Source: Ramlibacter sp.
GTDB lineage: Bacteria; Pseudomonadota; Gammaproteobacteria; Burkholderiales; Burkholderiaceae_C
DNA: 64,000 nt
Reading direction: 5' to 3'
Assembly (NCBI GenBank): GCA_019635415.1
Contig: JAHBZN010000003.1
Span: 558,001-622,000, forward strand
The notes under the pieces are model-generated. The model was not told where the DNA came from and did not search any database. It saw only the letters and a list, made by a program, of their open reading frames with translations. Shown here one piece after another: positions 16,735-26,448 of the stretch (positions are counted from its first letter, which is position 1; each line of letters starts with the position of its first letter). The translations under genes were made by a program, and so were the position numbers.

Positions 16735-17841
16735 CTACTTGAAATCGTGCGCCATCTGCTGGGTCATCGGGACGCCCTCGCTGGTGCGCACGCATTCGCC
16801 GATGTAGCCGGCCAGCGGCGGCGCGGGCGCGATGCCCTCGGCGATCAGCCGGCCGTTGTCGAACACATAGTTCAGCTCGGCAAACGCGCCATACAGCGTC
16901 AATGCGCGCAGGATCAGCAGCCGGTTGACCCGGCCCAGGCGCTGCTCGAACAGCGGCACCAGGCCGCGCAGGCCGTCCACGCCCACCTGCTGATAGCGCG
17001 GCGCCACGGGCGGGGTGCCGGCGGCAGCGGCGTAGGCGGCGTCGATCTCGGTGAAACGGTTGCTCGACCCCATGCCGGCCGAGACGTGGTACAGGTCGCT
17101 GGCCAGTTGCGGCTTGAGGGCCAGGGTGACCAGCGCCTGGGCGCACCAGTCGGCCGGGATGATGTCGATGCGCTCCTCGGGCGCGCAGGTGAACCGCTCC
17201 AGCGCGAAAGCCATGCGGAACACCCAGAAGATGCTCGGCGAGGGGGCGCACCCGAGGCGGCTGTGGCCCACCACGATCGAGGGCCGCGCCACCACCAGCG
17301 GGAGGCCGGGCAACGCGCGCAGGGCCAGCTCGGCGGCCACCTTGGAGCGGGTGTAGGGCACGAGGTGGGCCTTCTCGTCGGTGCCGGCTTCCCATGATTC
17401 GCCGACGGGAGCCGCCATCCCGGGTCCGCAGCACATGGCCGTGCCCACCTGGACCCAGCGGGTCAGCCGTGACTGCGCCAGCACGGCGCGGGCCAGCGCC
17501 AGGGTGCCGTCCACGTTGCTGGCCCAGATCCGGGGATTGTTGGAGAACGTGGCGAGCGCCGCGCAGTGGATCACCTGCGTCAGGCCGGCGAGCAGCGGTG
17601 AATCGGCAATCGCCGCGATGTCCAGCAGGTCGGCGCACAGCACGCGGTCCGGGGTGACGGATCGCGCCTGGACCTCGCTGGCGCCAAAGCGCAGCAGGGT
17701 TTCACGCAACCGCGCGCACCCCTCCTCGGCGTCCGTCGCGCGCACCATGAAGACGGTCTGGTCAAGCAGGCCGCGCTGCGCGAGCTCGGCGGCCACGGCG
17801 CCGCCGACAAATCCGGTGCCACCGGTCAGAAGGATTCGCAT
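16735..17841 (-). CDS. NAD(P)-dependent SDR, thioester-reductase-like (NAD_binding_4 type)
   Basis: A 368-aa extended short-chain dehydrogenase: the N-terminal glycine motif LLTGGTGFVGGAVAAEL binds the dinucleotide, and YTRSK supplies the catalytic Tyr/Lys. The layout, including VIHCAALATFSNNPRIWASN, resembles fatty-acyl/thioester reductase domains that release carrier-bound acyl chains. Directly upstream on the same strand are a ketosynthase (3-bp gap) and an acyl carrier protein, so reductive processing of a carrier-bound chain is a reasonable inference. It could instead be a 3-beta-hydroxysteroid-type epimerase. Confidence 0.78.
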   Translation of the reverse strand: MRILLTGGTGFVGGAVAAELAQRGLLDQTVFMVRATDAEEGCARLRETLLRFGASEVQARSVTPDRVLCADLLDIAAIADSPLLAGLTQVIHCAALATFSNNPRIWASNVDGTLALARAVLAQSRLTRWVQVGTAMCCGPGMAAPVGESWEAGTDEKAHLVPYTRSKVAAELALRALPGLPLVVARPSIVVGHSRLGCAPSPSIFWVFRMAFALERFTCAPEERIDIIPADWCAQALVTLALKPQLASDLYHVSAGMGSSNRFTEIDAAYAAAAGTPPVAPRYQQVGVDGLRGLVPLFEQRLGRVNRLLILRALTLYGAFAELNYVFDNGRLIAEGIAPAPPLAGYIGECVRTSEGVPMTQQMAHDFK

Positions 17842-17844
17842 GGA

Positions 17845-19086
17845 TCAGTGGGGGCTGGAAGCCGCTGCGCGCCGCAGGACCAGCGACACATTGGTCCCGC
17901 CAAAGGCGAAGGAATTGGACAGAACATGCTCCAGCGGCATGGCGCGGGGCTGCCCGCTCACGTCGAGCCCGGCGCAGCGGGGGTCGATCGGCTGCACGCC
18001 CAGGGTGGCTGGCACGAGTTGCAGTTGCAGGCTGGCCACGCTGATGGCGGCTTCCAGGGCCCCCGCGGCGCCAAGCAGGTGGCCGTGCTGAGACTTGGTG
18101 GCGCTCACCGGCGGGCTGCCCGGGCCGAAGGTCGCGGCCAGGGCCTGTGCCTCGGCCACATCGCCGGCATCGGTGCCGGTGGCATGGGCGTTGACCGCGC
18201 TGATGTCGCGGGCCGTGAGTCCCGCGTCCTGCAGGGCCTGCCGCATGGCCTCGACCTGCCCGTCCATTTGCGGATGGACCAGGGACGCGGCGTCGCAGCT
18301 GGTGCCGTAGCCGGCCAGCTCTGCCAGTGGCCGGGCCCCGCGCGCGCGCGCATGGCGTTCGCTTTCCAGCACGAAGGCTGCGGCGCCCTCACCGATGGCC
18401 AGGCCCGCCCGCTCGCTGGAGAACGGCCGGCAGGCCAGGGCAGGGTCCTTCACGGTCTTGCGTGTGCTGAGCACACGCAGCGCGCCCCAGGCCGCCAGAA
18501 CGCCGGGCACGAGCATGGCTTCGCTGCCGCCCACCAGCGCCAGGTCGATCCGCCCCGCGCGCAGGGCCAGCAGGGCCTCGCCCAGCGCCGTGGCCGACGA
18601 TGCGCAGGCCACGCTGTAGGTCTGGTTGGGACCTTTGAGGCCGTACTGGATGGCGAGCTGCGCGGCGGCCGAATTGGCCATGATCCGCACCACCGTCATG
18701 GGGCGCAGGGGCGCGCGCTCGGTGAGCAAGCGCTGGTAGCTGGTTTCGGTGGTGTGCAGGCCGCCCATGCCCGTGCCCCAATAGACCCCTGCGCGGCGCG
18801 GGTCGACCTGGGGCGCGGACTGGGCCCAAGCCTCGGCCGCGGCGCACAGGGCCAGTGCACAGGCGCGGTCGGTGCTAAGCGACTGGTGAGGCAGGACCGC
18901 CTGCTCGGCCTGCGGGTCGAGGGGCGCGATGAAGGCATCGGGCGCCCCGGGGTAGCCTAGCCAGTCGGCGGGCACGGACTGGAAGCAGGCACTTGGCGCC
19001 CGCAGCGACTCGCACAGGGTTTGCCAGCCATGGCCCTGGGGCCCGACCACCCCGATGCCGGTGATCCAGGCGCTGCCGTTGTTCAC
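17845..19086 (-). CDS. Beta-ketoacyl-[acyl-carrier-protein] synthase family protein (FabF-like)
   Basis: A 413-aa thiolase-fold condensing enzyme. The nucleophile Cys lies in YSVACASSATALGEALL. The two catalytic histidines are in NAHATGTDAGD and KSQHGHLLGAAG. A NSFAFGGTNVSLVL end motif completes the KAS II pattern, so the enzyme looks active rather than a chain-length factor. GTG start at 19086 overlaps the acyl-carrier-protein stop (GTGA). It is not beside other primary fatty-acid genes such as fabD or fabG; its partners are the small carrier protein and the reductase, suggesting a specialised acyl product. Confidence 0.9.
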   Translation of the reverse strand: MNNGSAWITGIGVVGPQGHGWQTLCESLRAPSACFQSVPADWLGYPGAPDAFIAPLDPQAEQAVLPHQSLSTDRACALALCAAAEAWAQSAPQVDPRRAGVYWGTGMGGLHTTETSYQRLLTERAPLRPMTVVRIMANSAAAQLAIQYGLKGPNQTYSVACASSATALGEALLALRAGRIDLALVGGSEAMLVPGVLAAWGALRVLSTRKTVKDPALACRPFSSERAGLAIGEGAAAFVLESERHARARGARPLAELAGYGTSCDAASLVHPQMDGQVEAMRQALQDAGLTARDISAVNAHATGTDAGDVAEAQALAATFGPGSPPVSATKSQHGHLLGAAGALEAAISVASLQLQLVPATLGVQPIDPRCAGLDVSGQPRAMPLEHVLSNSFAFGGTNVSLVLRRAAASSPH

Positions 19087-19325
19087 GAGACGGAGGTGTG
19101 ATGGTCGATCAGCTGCACCAGTTCACCCATGGTGGCGGGTACGGCGTCGGGGGCGACATCGCCCAGATCGACGCCGAAGCTCTCCTCGATGGAAAACAGC
19201 AGCTCGGCAACCGCCAGCGAGTCAAGGCCTGCATCGGCCAGCCCGGTTTCCAGGGTCACGCCGGAGGTGTCCAGCTGGTGCTGGGATTGGATGAGCTGCT
19301 TTAGGCGCTCCAGAGTATCGGACAA
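19083..19325 (-). CDS. Acyl carrier protein
   Basis: An 80-aa carrier protein with the phosphopantetheine attachment serine in GLDSLAVAELLFSIEE. I chose the TTG at 19325 because GGGGAA lies just upstream and the product has the standard ACP length; an ATG at 19403 would add a non-conserved basic stretch running across the tandem repeat. It is the first gene of the ACP-ketosynthase-reductase operon, with a 4-bp overlap to the ketosynthase. This is a dedicated second ACP rather than the housekeeping AcpP, which normally sits in the fab cluster (inference). Confidence 0.85.
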   Translation of the reverse strand: MSDTLERLKQLIQSQHQLDTSGVTLETGLADAGLDSLAVAELLFSIEESFGVDLGDVAPDAVPATMGELVQLIDHHTSVS

Positions 19326-19352
19326 GAAAATTCCCCAGAAGTCGGCGCTGGC

Positions 19353-19374
19353 GAAATGTAAACGAAATGTAAAG
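19353..19374 (-). promoter_or_regulatory. Tandem 11-bp direct repeat upstream of the ACP operon
   Basis: On the minus strand CTTTACATTTC is followed immediately by GTTTACATTTC: two 11-mers differing at one base, ending 27 bp before the TTG start. Head-to-tail 11-bp spacing is typical of OmpR/PhoB-family response-regulator sites, and TTTACA could double as a -35 element. Confidence 0.55.
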
Positions 19375-19429
19375 CCACGCCCGCGCGATTGTCGGGCAGC
19401 CAAGTTGACCAGGGCCTGACCTGCGGGCG

Positions 19430-22243
19430 TCAGCGGCCGAAAACATGGCGCCAGAGCGCCAGCACGGCGTCCCGCTCGGCCTGCAGGGCCGGGGGTTCCA
19501 CCTGGGTCGGGGTTTCGTTGAGCCGGGCCTGATGCTGCACCCGCCGCAGTTCGCGGTACGCACGGGCGGCGTCTTCTCCCACGCCGGCAGGCAGCAGACC
19601 CGCCCCTTCCGCCAGCCGCAGCAGTGAAATGTTGCCCAGGTTGGGGCGCAGCCCGGGGTGGGCTGCCGACTCGGACAGCACGAGGAACTGCACGGCAAAC
19701 TCGACGTCGACCATGCCTCCCGGGCTGTGCTTGACGTCGAAGCGTTCGCCCCGCACGGGGTGGGCGGCGCGGACCTTGTCGCGCATGCTGATGATTTCCT
19801 CGCGCAGCGAGGCCACCTCGCGGGGCGCGGTGATCACGGCTTCGCGGACCTCGGCGAAGCGTGCCACCAGAGAGCCGGCGCCGCCGCTGTCGCCCATGCC
19901 CAGCACGAAGCGGGCGCGGGTCATGGCCTGGTGCTCCCAGGTCCAGGCGGTGTTGCTGCCGCGTTGCTGCTGGTAGCGCGCATAGGCCTCGAAACGGGTC
20001 ACCAGCAGGCCGGAATTGCCGTTGGGCCGCAACGCCGTGTCGATCTCGAACAGGTCGCCCTCGGCGGTCTTGACGCTGAGCCAGTTGATCAGCTTGCGCA
20101 CAAAGGCGGCGTAGACCTCCGGGGCGCGCTCGTCCTCGTCCTCATAGACAAACACGATGTCCAGGTCGCTGCCGTACCCCAGCTCCTTGCCGCCGAGCTT
20201 GCCGTAGCCAATGATGGCGAAACACGGCTCCGTGCGGTGCCGCCCCTTCAGGCGTTGCCAGCACCACAGGGCCGTGACGCGCAGCACGGCATCGGCCAGC
20301 GCGCTCAGGTCATCGGCCACCTGCTCCACGGTGAGCCGGCCTTCCACGTCGCGTGCCAGGGTGCGGAATACCTCGGCGTGATGGGCGCGTCGCAGCAGGT
20401 TCAGCAGGGCCTCGTCGTCGTCCTCGCCGGTGATCTCGAGCGCGCGCCGGCGCTGTGCCATTTCGCTCTCGAAATCGGCTGCGGCGAAGCGCTGGGCCAG
20501 CATCTCGTCGCCCGCCAGCTCGTCGATCACGCCCGGGTGCTGAAGCAGGTAGCGCGCAGGCCAGCGTGCCGCGCCCAGCAGGCGCAGCAGGCGTTCATGC
20601 ACCGCCGGCCGTTCCAGCAGCAGGGCCAGGTAGCTCTCGCGTCGCAGCAGCGGCTCGATCCAGTCGGCCAGCCGTACTGCGGCCTCCTCGGTCACCCGCC
20701 CTTCCCTCAGCCATTGCGCGGTACGCTGGACCAGGCGGGCCAGCCGCTGGCGCGCATCGTCGCGCAGGGCCAGCACGCGTGGGTGGCCACGCCACTGGGT
20801 CACGCGCTCGCCAAAGGCCGCGGGCAACTGCGCCAGCAGCTCATCCAGGTCAGGAGCGGGTGGGCGGCCGGCCTTGGGGCCTCCGCAACTGCCCTTGCTG
20901 CATTCTCGGGCGCCCCCGCCCAGCAGCTTGTCGAACTCCTGCGCGACGAGTTCGCGGTGGGTGTCCAGTTCGCTGAGAAACGGGCAACAGTTGGCGAAGC
21001 CCATGGTCCGGGCGATCCAGGCCAGGTCGTCATCCTGGGTGGCCAGCACGTGGGTCTGCTGGTCATCCAGATACTGGATGCGATGTTCGACCCGGCGCAG
21101 GAACTCGTAGGCCCGCGCCATGGCGTCGGCGGTGGCCTGCGGCATGAGCCCGGCACGCGCCACGCGCTGCAGGGCAGCCAGCGTGGGCCGTGTCCGCAGC
21201 TCGGGGAACTGGCCGCCGCGCACCACCTGCAGCAGTTGCACGGTGAATTCGATCTCGCGGATGCCTCCGCGCGACAGCTTGACGTCGTTGGCCCGCTCGG
21301 GGCGTCCGGCGCTTCGCCGGGCCGCATGCTCGCGGATCTGCCGGTGCAGCACCCGCAACGAGTCGAACACGTTGTAGTCGAGGTAGCGCCGGAAGACAAA
21401 GGGCAGAACAGCGCCGCGCAATTCCTGGGCCGAGCCGCTCTCGACGCAGTTGCGGGGAGCGATCACGCGGCTCTTGAGCCAGGCGAAGCGCTCCCACTCC
21501 CGGCCCTGGACCTGGAAATACTCTTCCAGCGCGCCCAGCGACACCGCGGCCGGGCCGGAGTTGCCATTGGGCCGGAGGGCCAGGTCCACGCGGAACACGA
21601 AGCCGTGTTCGGTGGTGTCACCGATCAGCGCATAGATGATCCGAACGGCCTTGCTGAAGTACTCGTGGTTGGAGATGCGCTGATGGCCATTGGCATCCCC
21701 CGCGGTGTCACCGTCGTGGTCGTAGACGTAGATCAGGTCGATGTCGCTGGAGACGTTGAGCTCCCGTGCGCCGAGCTTGCCCATGCCGACGACCCAGAAC
21801 TCGGCCGGCTGGCCATCGGGGCCCTGGGGGGCACCGTGCAGCGCGTCCAGCTCGCTGCGGGCTTCCGCGCAGGCCACGTCCAGTGCCAATTCGGCGAGTT
21901 CCGTCACTGCGCGGGTGATGGTGGCCAGCGGAGCCTGTTCGTCGCAATCCAGACGGACCAGCCGCTCCATGACGAGCTGGCGCAGGATGCGCAATGCCGT
22001 GCCGCAGTCCGGTGCCCGCTGGCGCAGGGCCTCGTAGGTGACCGCCATGCTCTCGCGGACCGGGGCACCCGGGGGCAGCAGCGACAGCTCGGCGGCATAG
22101 CGGCGACGCAGCCTCTGCACAAAACGCGAATGCGAAGACAGCAGCGCCGCCTCGCCACTGGCCTGGCCCGGCCCTTCCTGAGGCTGGCCGCTTAACAAAA
22201 CTTCACTGTTGTGCATCGAACCCAACGAACCGCTGCCGGTCAT
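19430..22243 (-). CDS. glnE: Bifunctional glutamine synthetase adenylyltransferase/adenylyl-removing enzyme
   Basis: Regulates glutamine synthetase by adding and removing AMP in response to PII. Two nucleotidyltransferase domains are visible. The N-terminal adenylyl-removing one has GMGKLGARELNVSSDIDLIY; the C-terminal adenylylating one has GYGKLGGKELGYGSDLDIVF. Both keep the G-K-G and D-x-D metal motifs, with a helical linker between. The length is about 937 aa, as expected. The start is uncertain: ATG at 22243, ATG at 22216 or GTG at 22261, none with a clear ribosome site, and the 5' end abuts the divergent yhdP gene. Confidence 0.95.
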   Translation of the reverse strand: MTGSGSLGSMHNSEVLLSGQPQEGPGQASGEAALLSSHSRFVQRLRRRYAAELSLLPPGAPVRESMAVTYEALRQRAPDCGTALRILRQLVMERLVRLDCDEQAPLATITRAVTELAELALDVACAEARSELDALHGAPQGPDGQPAEFWVVGMGKLGARELNVSSDIDLIYVYDHDGDTAGDANGHQRISNHEYFSKAVRIIYALIGDTTEHGFVFRVDLALRPNGNSGPAAVSLGALEEYFQVQGREWERFAWLKSRVIAPRNCVESGSAQELRGAVLPFVFRRYLDYNVFDSLRVLHRQIREHAARRSAGRPERANDVKLSRGGIREIEFTVQLLQVVRGGQFPELRTRPTLAALQRVARAGLMPQATADAMARAYEFLRRVEHRIQYLDDQQTHVLATQDDDLAWIARTMGFANCCPFLSELDTHRELVAQEFDKLLGGGARECSKGSCGGPKAGRPPAPDLDELLAQLPAAFGERVTQWRGHPRVLALRDDARQRLARLVQRTAQWLREGRVTEEAAVRLADWIEPLLRRESYLALLLERPAVHERLLRLLGAARWPARYLLQHPGVIDELAGDEMLAQRFAAADFESEMAQRRRALEITGEDDDEALLNLLRRAHHAEVFRTLARDVEGRLTVEQVADDLSALADAVLRVTALWCWQRLKGRHRTEPCFAIIGYGKLGGKELGYGSDLDIVFVYEDEDERAPEVYAAFVRKLINWLSVKTAEGDLFEIDTALRPNGNSGLLVTRFEAYARYQQQRGSNTAWTWEHQAMTRARFVLGMGDSGGAGSLVARFAEVREAVITAPREVASLREEIISMRDKVRAAHPVRGERFDVKHSPGGMVDVEFAVQFLVLSESAAHPGLRPNLGNISLLRLAEGAGLLPAGVGEDAARAYRELRRVQHQARLNETPTQVEPPALQAERDAVLALWRHVFGR

Positions 22244-22268
22244 AATTCCTGACACATCCACCTGTTCA

Positions 22269-25200
22269 ATGAACGACTCGCCGCCGTCCCCGTCGCGTCT
22301 GCTGAAGACTTATGCCGCCATCGCGCGCTGGTTTTTGTGGTTGTTACTGACGGTCTGGCTGGTGTTTGCGCTCGCCTGGGGCGCGCTGCATGGCTGGATT
22401 GTGCCGCGAATCGGGGAGTTCCGCCCGGACCTTGAAATCGAGGCCACCCGGGTGTTGGGGGTACCTGTGCGCATTGGAGAAATCACCGCGCGCACCGAGG
22501 GGCTGGTCCCTTCATTCGAGCTGGCCAATGTGGTGCTGCTGGATCCCCAGGGGCGGGAAGCCTTGCGTCTGCCCCGCGTGGTGGCGGCGCTGTCTCCCCG
22601 CTCGCTGTGGAATCTGGGTTTCGAGCAACTCTACATTGACCGCCCCGAGCTTGATGTCCGTCGTGGCGCCGACGGCCGGATCTACGTCGCGGGGCTCGAT
22701 TTCTCGCGCGGCGGGGGCGACGGGCGGGCGGCCGACTGGTTTTTCAGCCAGTCCGAATTCGTGATCCACCAGGGCACTGTGCGCTGGACCGACGAATTGC
22801 GCGGAACGCCGCCGCTGGCGCTGGCTGCGGTGGATTTTGTGGCGCGCAACAGCGCGCGCCGGCATGCCATGCGGCTGGATGCCACACCGCCGGCGCAATG
22901 GGGGCAGCGCTTCACGCTGCGGGGTCAGTTCCGCCAGCCCTTGTGGTCGGTGCGAGCCGGTCAGTGGACGCAGTGGGACGGCCAGCTGCACGCCGATTTC
23001 GCTCAGGTCGACGTGTCGCAGCTGCGCGGCCGCGCTGACCTCGGCGTGGACCTCACCGAGGGACGCGGTGCGCTGCGCCTCTGGGCCGACGTGCGCAAGG
23101 GCGAGATCACCGGAGGCGTCGCAGACGTGGCGCTCACTGATGTCAGCGGCACGCTGGGCGCAAGGCTTCAACCGCTGTCGCTGGCATTCGTGTCAGGCCG
23201 CGTCGGTGGCCAGCGGCTGCCCGGCGGCTTCGATTTCGCCACACAGAACCTGCAGTTCAAGACCCGCGAGGGCCTGGCCTGGCCGGGAGGCAATGTCGCG
23301 GTGACCTGGGCCGGCGCCAGTGGCTCCCGGCCGGCCCAGGGCGAGTTGCGGGCCGACCGGCTCGATCTGGCCGCCCTGGGGCAGATTGCCAGCCGGTTGC
23401 CCTTGGGCACCGCAACCCATGCTGCACTGGCGGCCTACGCGCCCCGCGGCGTGGTCGAAACCCTGCAGGGCCGCTGGCAGGGTGCCCCGGAGGCGCCCGT
23501 GTCCTACCAGGCGCGTGGTCGTGTGGTCGGGCTGGAGGTCGCGTCGCGCGCGGCCGGTCTGCCGGCCGATGCGTCCGCTGCACGAGCCGCGCCCGGGACG
23601 CCGGGGATCCGCGGCGCGGCACTCGACTTCGACTTCACCCAGGCCGGCGGAACGGCGCGTCTGCACCTGAGCAAAGGGGCACTGGACCTGCCCGGGGTCT
23701 TCGAGGACCCCCTGCTGCTGTTCGACGACCTTTCCGCGGACGCGCGCTGGCAGGTCAATGGGCGCCAGCTGTCGCTGTCGGTGGACAACATGAAGTTCAG
23801 CAATGCCGATCTTGAGGGGCAGGCCCGGCTCAGCTGGCAGACCGGCGACCCGTCCCGGTCCGCCAGCCACTCGAGGTTCCCGGGCGTGCTGGACCTGCAA
23901 GGCACGCTCAGCCGAGCCGACGGGGCCCGCGTGCACCGCTACCTGCCCCAGGTCATTGCGGCGTCCGCGCGCCACTACGTGCGGGAGGCCGTGGTGCATG
24001 GCCAGGCCAGCGGGGTGAAGTTCCGGGTCCGCGGTGACCTGACCCACCTGCCCTTCAATGACCCCAAGCTCGGCGAGTTCCGCATCAGCGCGAACGTGAA
24101 GAACGCCGAGTTTGCCTTCGTGCCGCGGACCCTCGCGCCGCGCGGCACCGCTCCCTGGCCGGCGCTCACGCAGCTGTCGGGTGAGCTGATCTTCGAGGGC
24201 AACACCATGCAGGTCAGGGGCGCCAGCGGCAAGCTCACCGGCGCGCCCGGATTGCAGGTGACCCGTGCCGAGGCGCTGATCCCGGACCTGGCGCACTCCA
24301 CCACGGTGGTGGTCAGTGCCGACGTGCGCGGGCCGCTGAGCGAGGCCCTGGCGGTGGTCAATGCCTCACCCCTGTCGGCGCTCATGGGCCATGCGCTGGA
24401 CAAGACCACGGCCAGCGGCAACGCCGAGGTGCGGCTGAACCTCACGCTGCCGGTCAACACCATCGATCGCTCCAGGGTGCAGGGCAGCGTCACGCTGGCG
24501 GGCAATGACCTGCAGATCACGCCGGACAGTCCGGTGCTGAGCCGGGCCCGGGGCAGCGTGCTCTTCAGTGAAACCGGCTTTTCGCTCGTGGGCACGCAGG
24601 CGCGCGCGCTGGGTGGTGACCTGCGCCTGGAGGGCGGCAGCCGGCCGTCGGCGGGGCCGTCTGAACCAGCGAGCGTGCAGTTCCGTGCCCAGGGTGCGAT
24701 GACTGCCGAGGGGCTGCGGCAGGCCTCCGAGCTGGGGTTCGTGTCGCGGCTGGCCCAGAGCATGCAGGGCAGTGCCACCTACACGGCGGCGCTGGGCTTT
24801 CGTCGGGGGGTTCCGGAGCTGTCGATCGCCAGCAGCCTGCAAGGTCTGGCGGTGAACCTTCCACCGCCCCTGAACAAGGGCGCGGACACGGCCCTGCCGC
24901 TGCGCTACGACAGTGCCCTGCTGGCCGAGTCACTGGCGCCGAGCGCCGCGCTTGGCGACCAGGTGGTGCTGGGGCTGGGCCGCATTGCCAGCGTCTCCTA
25001 TGTGCGAGACCTGTCGGCGCCCGTGGCACGTGTGCGCCGGGGGGCCATTGGCGTTGGCCTGGCGGCCGGCGAGGCCGCGCCGTTGCCGGAACAGGGGGTC
25101 ATGGCCAACGTCAATCTCGGGACGGTGGATGTGGACGCCTGGGAAAAGGTGCTGTCAGGGGCCTCCGGCACACCCGTGACGACGTCCGCCGACACCGCGG

Positions 25201-26426
25201 GCGCGGCAAACCGGGCGGCGCTCGAGTACCTGCCCACGGTGCTGGCGGTTCGCGCCGACGCGCTGGCGCTGGAAGGGCGCACTTTGCACAACGTCGTGGT
25301 GGGTGGCTCGCGCGAAGGGCTGGTCTGGCGCGCCAACGTGGATGCCGATGAGCTCAATGGCTATCTCGAATACCGGCAACCTTCGGGTGCCGGCGCGGGC
25401 CGGGTCTACGCCCGCCTGGCGCGTCTCAGCATCGCGGCATCGGCGGCGCGGGAAGTGGAGCAGCTGCTGGACGAGCAGCCCGCCAACATTCCCGCCCTCG
25501 ATGTGGTGGTCGATGAGCTGGAGCTGCGAGGCAAGAGGCTGGGGCGCGCCGAGATCGACGCCGTCAACCGCGGCGGCAGCGTGGTGGCCCGCGAGGGGGG
25601 TGTGCGCGAGTGGCGGCTCAACAAACTCAACCTCGCCATGCCGGAAGCCCACTTCAGCGCCACCGGCAACTGGGCGGCGCTGAACGCCCAGGCGGCCGCG
25701 CCGGGCGGGCCGCGGCCGCCGCGCGTGCCTGGCGAGGTCCGCCGCACCGTGATGAATTTCCGGCTGGACATCACCGACTCGGGCCAGCTGCTGACCCGCT
25801 TCGGCATGAAGGACGTGATCCGGCGAGGCAAGGGCCGCATGGAGGGCCAGGTGGCCTGGCTGGGCTCGCCGCTGACCATGGACTATCCCTCGCTGAGTGG
25901 CGCCTTCAACGTCAATGTCGAGGGGGGCCAGTTCCTCAAGGCCGACCCGGGGCTGGCCAAGCTGCTGGGGGTGCTGAGCCTGCAATCGCTGCCGCGACGC
26001 CTGACCCTGGATTTCCGTGACGTCTTCAGCGAGGGCTTCGCGTTTGACTTTGTGCGCGGGGATGTCACCATCCAGCAAGGCATAGCGGCCACCAACAACC
26101 TGCAGATGAAAGGCGTGAATGCCGCGGTACTCATGGATGGGCGGGCCGACATTGCGCGCGAAACGCAGGACCTGCGGGTGGTGGTGGTGCCCGAAATCAA
26201 TGCGGGAACCGCTTCGCTGGTGGCGACCGTGATCAACCCGGTGGTCGGGCTCGGGACCTTCCTGGCGCAGATGGTGCTGCGCAACCCGTTGATCCGGGCG
26301 ACCACGCAGGAGTTTCACATCGACGGCACCTGGGCCGACCCGCGCGTGGTGCGGGTGGACCGCAAGCCGCCGGTGGACAGCAAGGTCGAGGCCGGCGATG
26401 CCTCGCGCCCCGCCGTCACGCAATGA
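22269..26426 (+). CDS. yhdP: YhdP family AsmA-like envelope protein (TIGR02099)
   Basis: A 1385-aa protein with one N-terminal membrane segment (about residues 18-42) and a very long periplasmic part made of AsmA/DUF3971 beta-groove repeats. The C-terminal DUF3971/AsmA end includes GKGRMEGQVAWLGSP and the VVPEINAGTASLVATVINPVVG segment. E. coli YhdP belongs to a group proposed to carry phospholipids between inner and outer membrane. I use the ATG at 22269, which begins right before the basic and hydrophobic segment; a start at 22209 would run across the glnE start. It heads an operon with the amidase and two-component genes, 22 bp before the next ATG. Confidence 0.9.
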   Translation: MNDSPPSPSRLLKTYAAIARWFLWLLLTVWLVFALAWGALHGWIVPRIGEFRPDLEIEATRVLGVPVRIGEITARTEGLVPSFELANVVLLDPQGREALRLPRVVAALSPRSLWNLGFEQLYIDRPELDVRRGADGRIYVAGLDFSRGGGDGRAADWFFSQSEFVIHQGTVRWTDELRGTPPLALAAVDFVARNSARRHAMRLDATPPAQWGQRFTLRGQFRQPLWSVRAGQWTQWDGQLHADFAQVDVSQLRGRADLGVDLTEGRGALRLWADVRKGEITGGVADVALTDVSGTLGARLQPLSLAFVSGRVGGQRLPGGFDFATQNLQFKTREGLAWPGGNVAVTWAGASGSRPAQGELRADRLDLAALGQIASRLPLGTATHAALAAYAPRGVVETLQGRWQGAPEAPVSYQARGRVVGLEVASRAAGLPADASAARAAPGTPGIRGAALDFDFTQAGGTARLHLSKGALDLPGVFEDPLLLFDDLSADARWQVNGRQLSLSVDNMKFSNADLEGQARLSWQTGDPSRSASHSRFPGVLDLQGTLSRADGARVHRYLPQVIAASARHYVREAVVHGQASGVKFRVRGDLTHLPFNDPKLGEFRISANVKNAEFAFVPRTLAPRGTAPWPALTQLSGELIFEGNTMQVRGASGKLTGAPGLQVTRAEALIPDLAHSTTVVVSADVRGPLSEALAVVNASPLSALMGHALDKTTASGNAEVRLNLTLPVNTIDRSRVQGSVTLAGNDLQITPDSPVLSRARGSVLFSETGFSLVGTQARALGGDLRLEGGSRPSAGPSEPASVQFRAQGAMTAEGLRQASELGFVSRLAQSMQGSATYTAALGFRRGVPELSIASSLQGLAVNLPPPLNKGADTALPLRYDSALLAESLAPSAALGDQVVLGLGRIASVSYVRDLSAPVARVRRGAIGVGLAAGEAAPLPEQGVMANVNLGTVDVDAWEKVLSGASGTPVTTSADTAGAANRAALEYLPTVLAVRADALALEGRTLHNVVVGGSREGLVWRANVDADELNGYLEYRQPSGAGAGRVYARLARLSIAASAAREVEQLLDEQPANIPALDVVVDELELRGKRLGRAEIDAVNRGGSVVAREGGVREWRLNKLNLAMPEAHFSATGNWAALNAQAAAPGGPRPPRVPGEVRRTVMNFRLDITDSGQLLTRFGMKDVIRRGKGRMEGQVAWLGSPLTMDYPSLSGAFNVNVEGGQFLKADPGLAKLLGVLSLQSLPRRLTLDFRDVFSEGFAFDFVRGDVTIQQGIAATNNLQMKGVNAAVLMDGRADIARETQDLRVVVVPEINAGTASLVATVINPVVGLGTFLAQMVLRNPLIRATTQEFHIDGTWADPRVVRVDRKPPVDSKVEAGDASRPAVTQ

Positions 26427-26448
26427 CCATGAACCAAGGAGAACTGCC

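Noticed and set aside
19658..22195. Long open frame antisense to glnE (845 codons)
   Set aside because: It mirrors the glnE codon pattern in a GC-rich genome and shows no domain motif; glnE itself is unambiguous.
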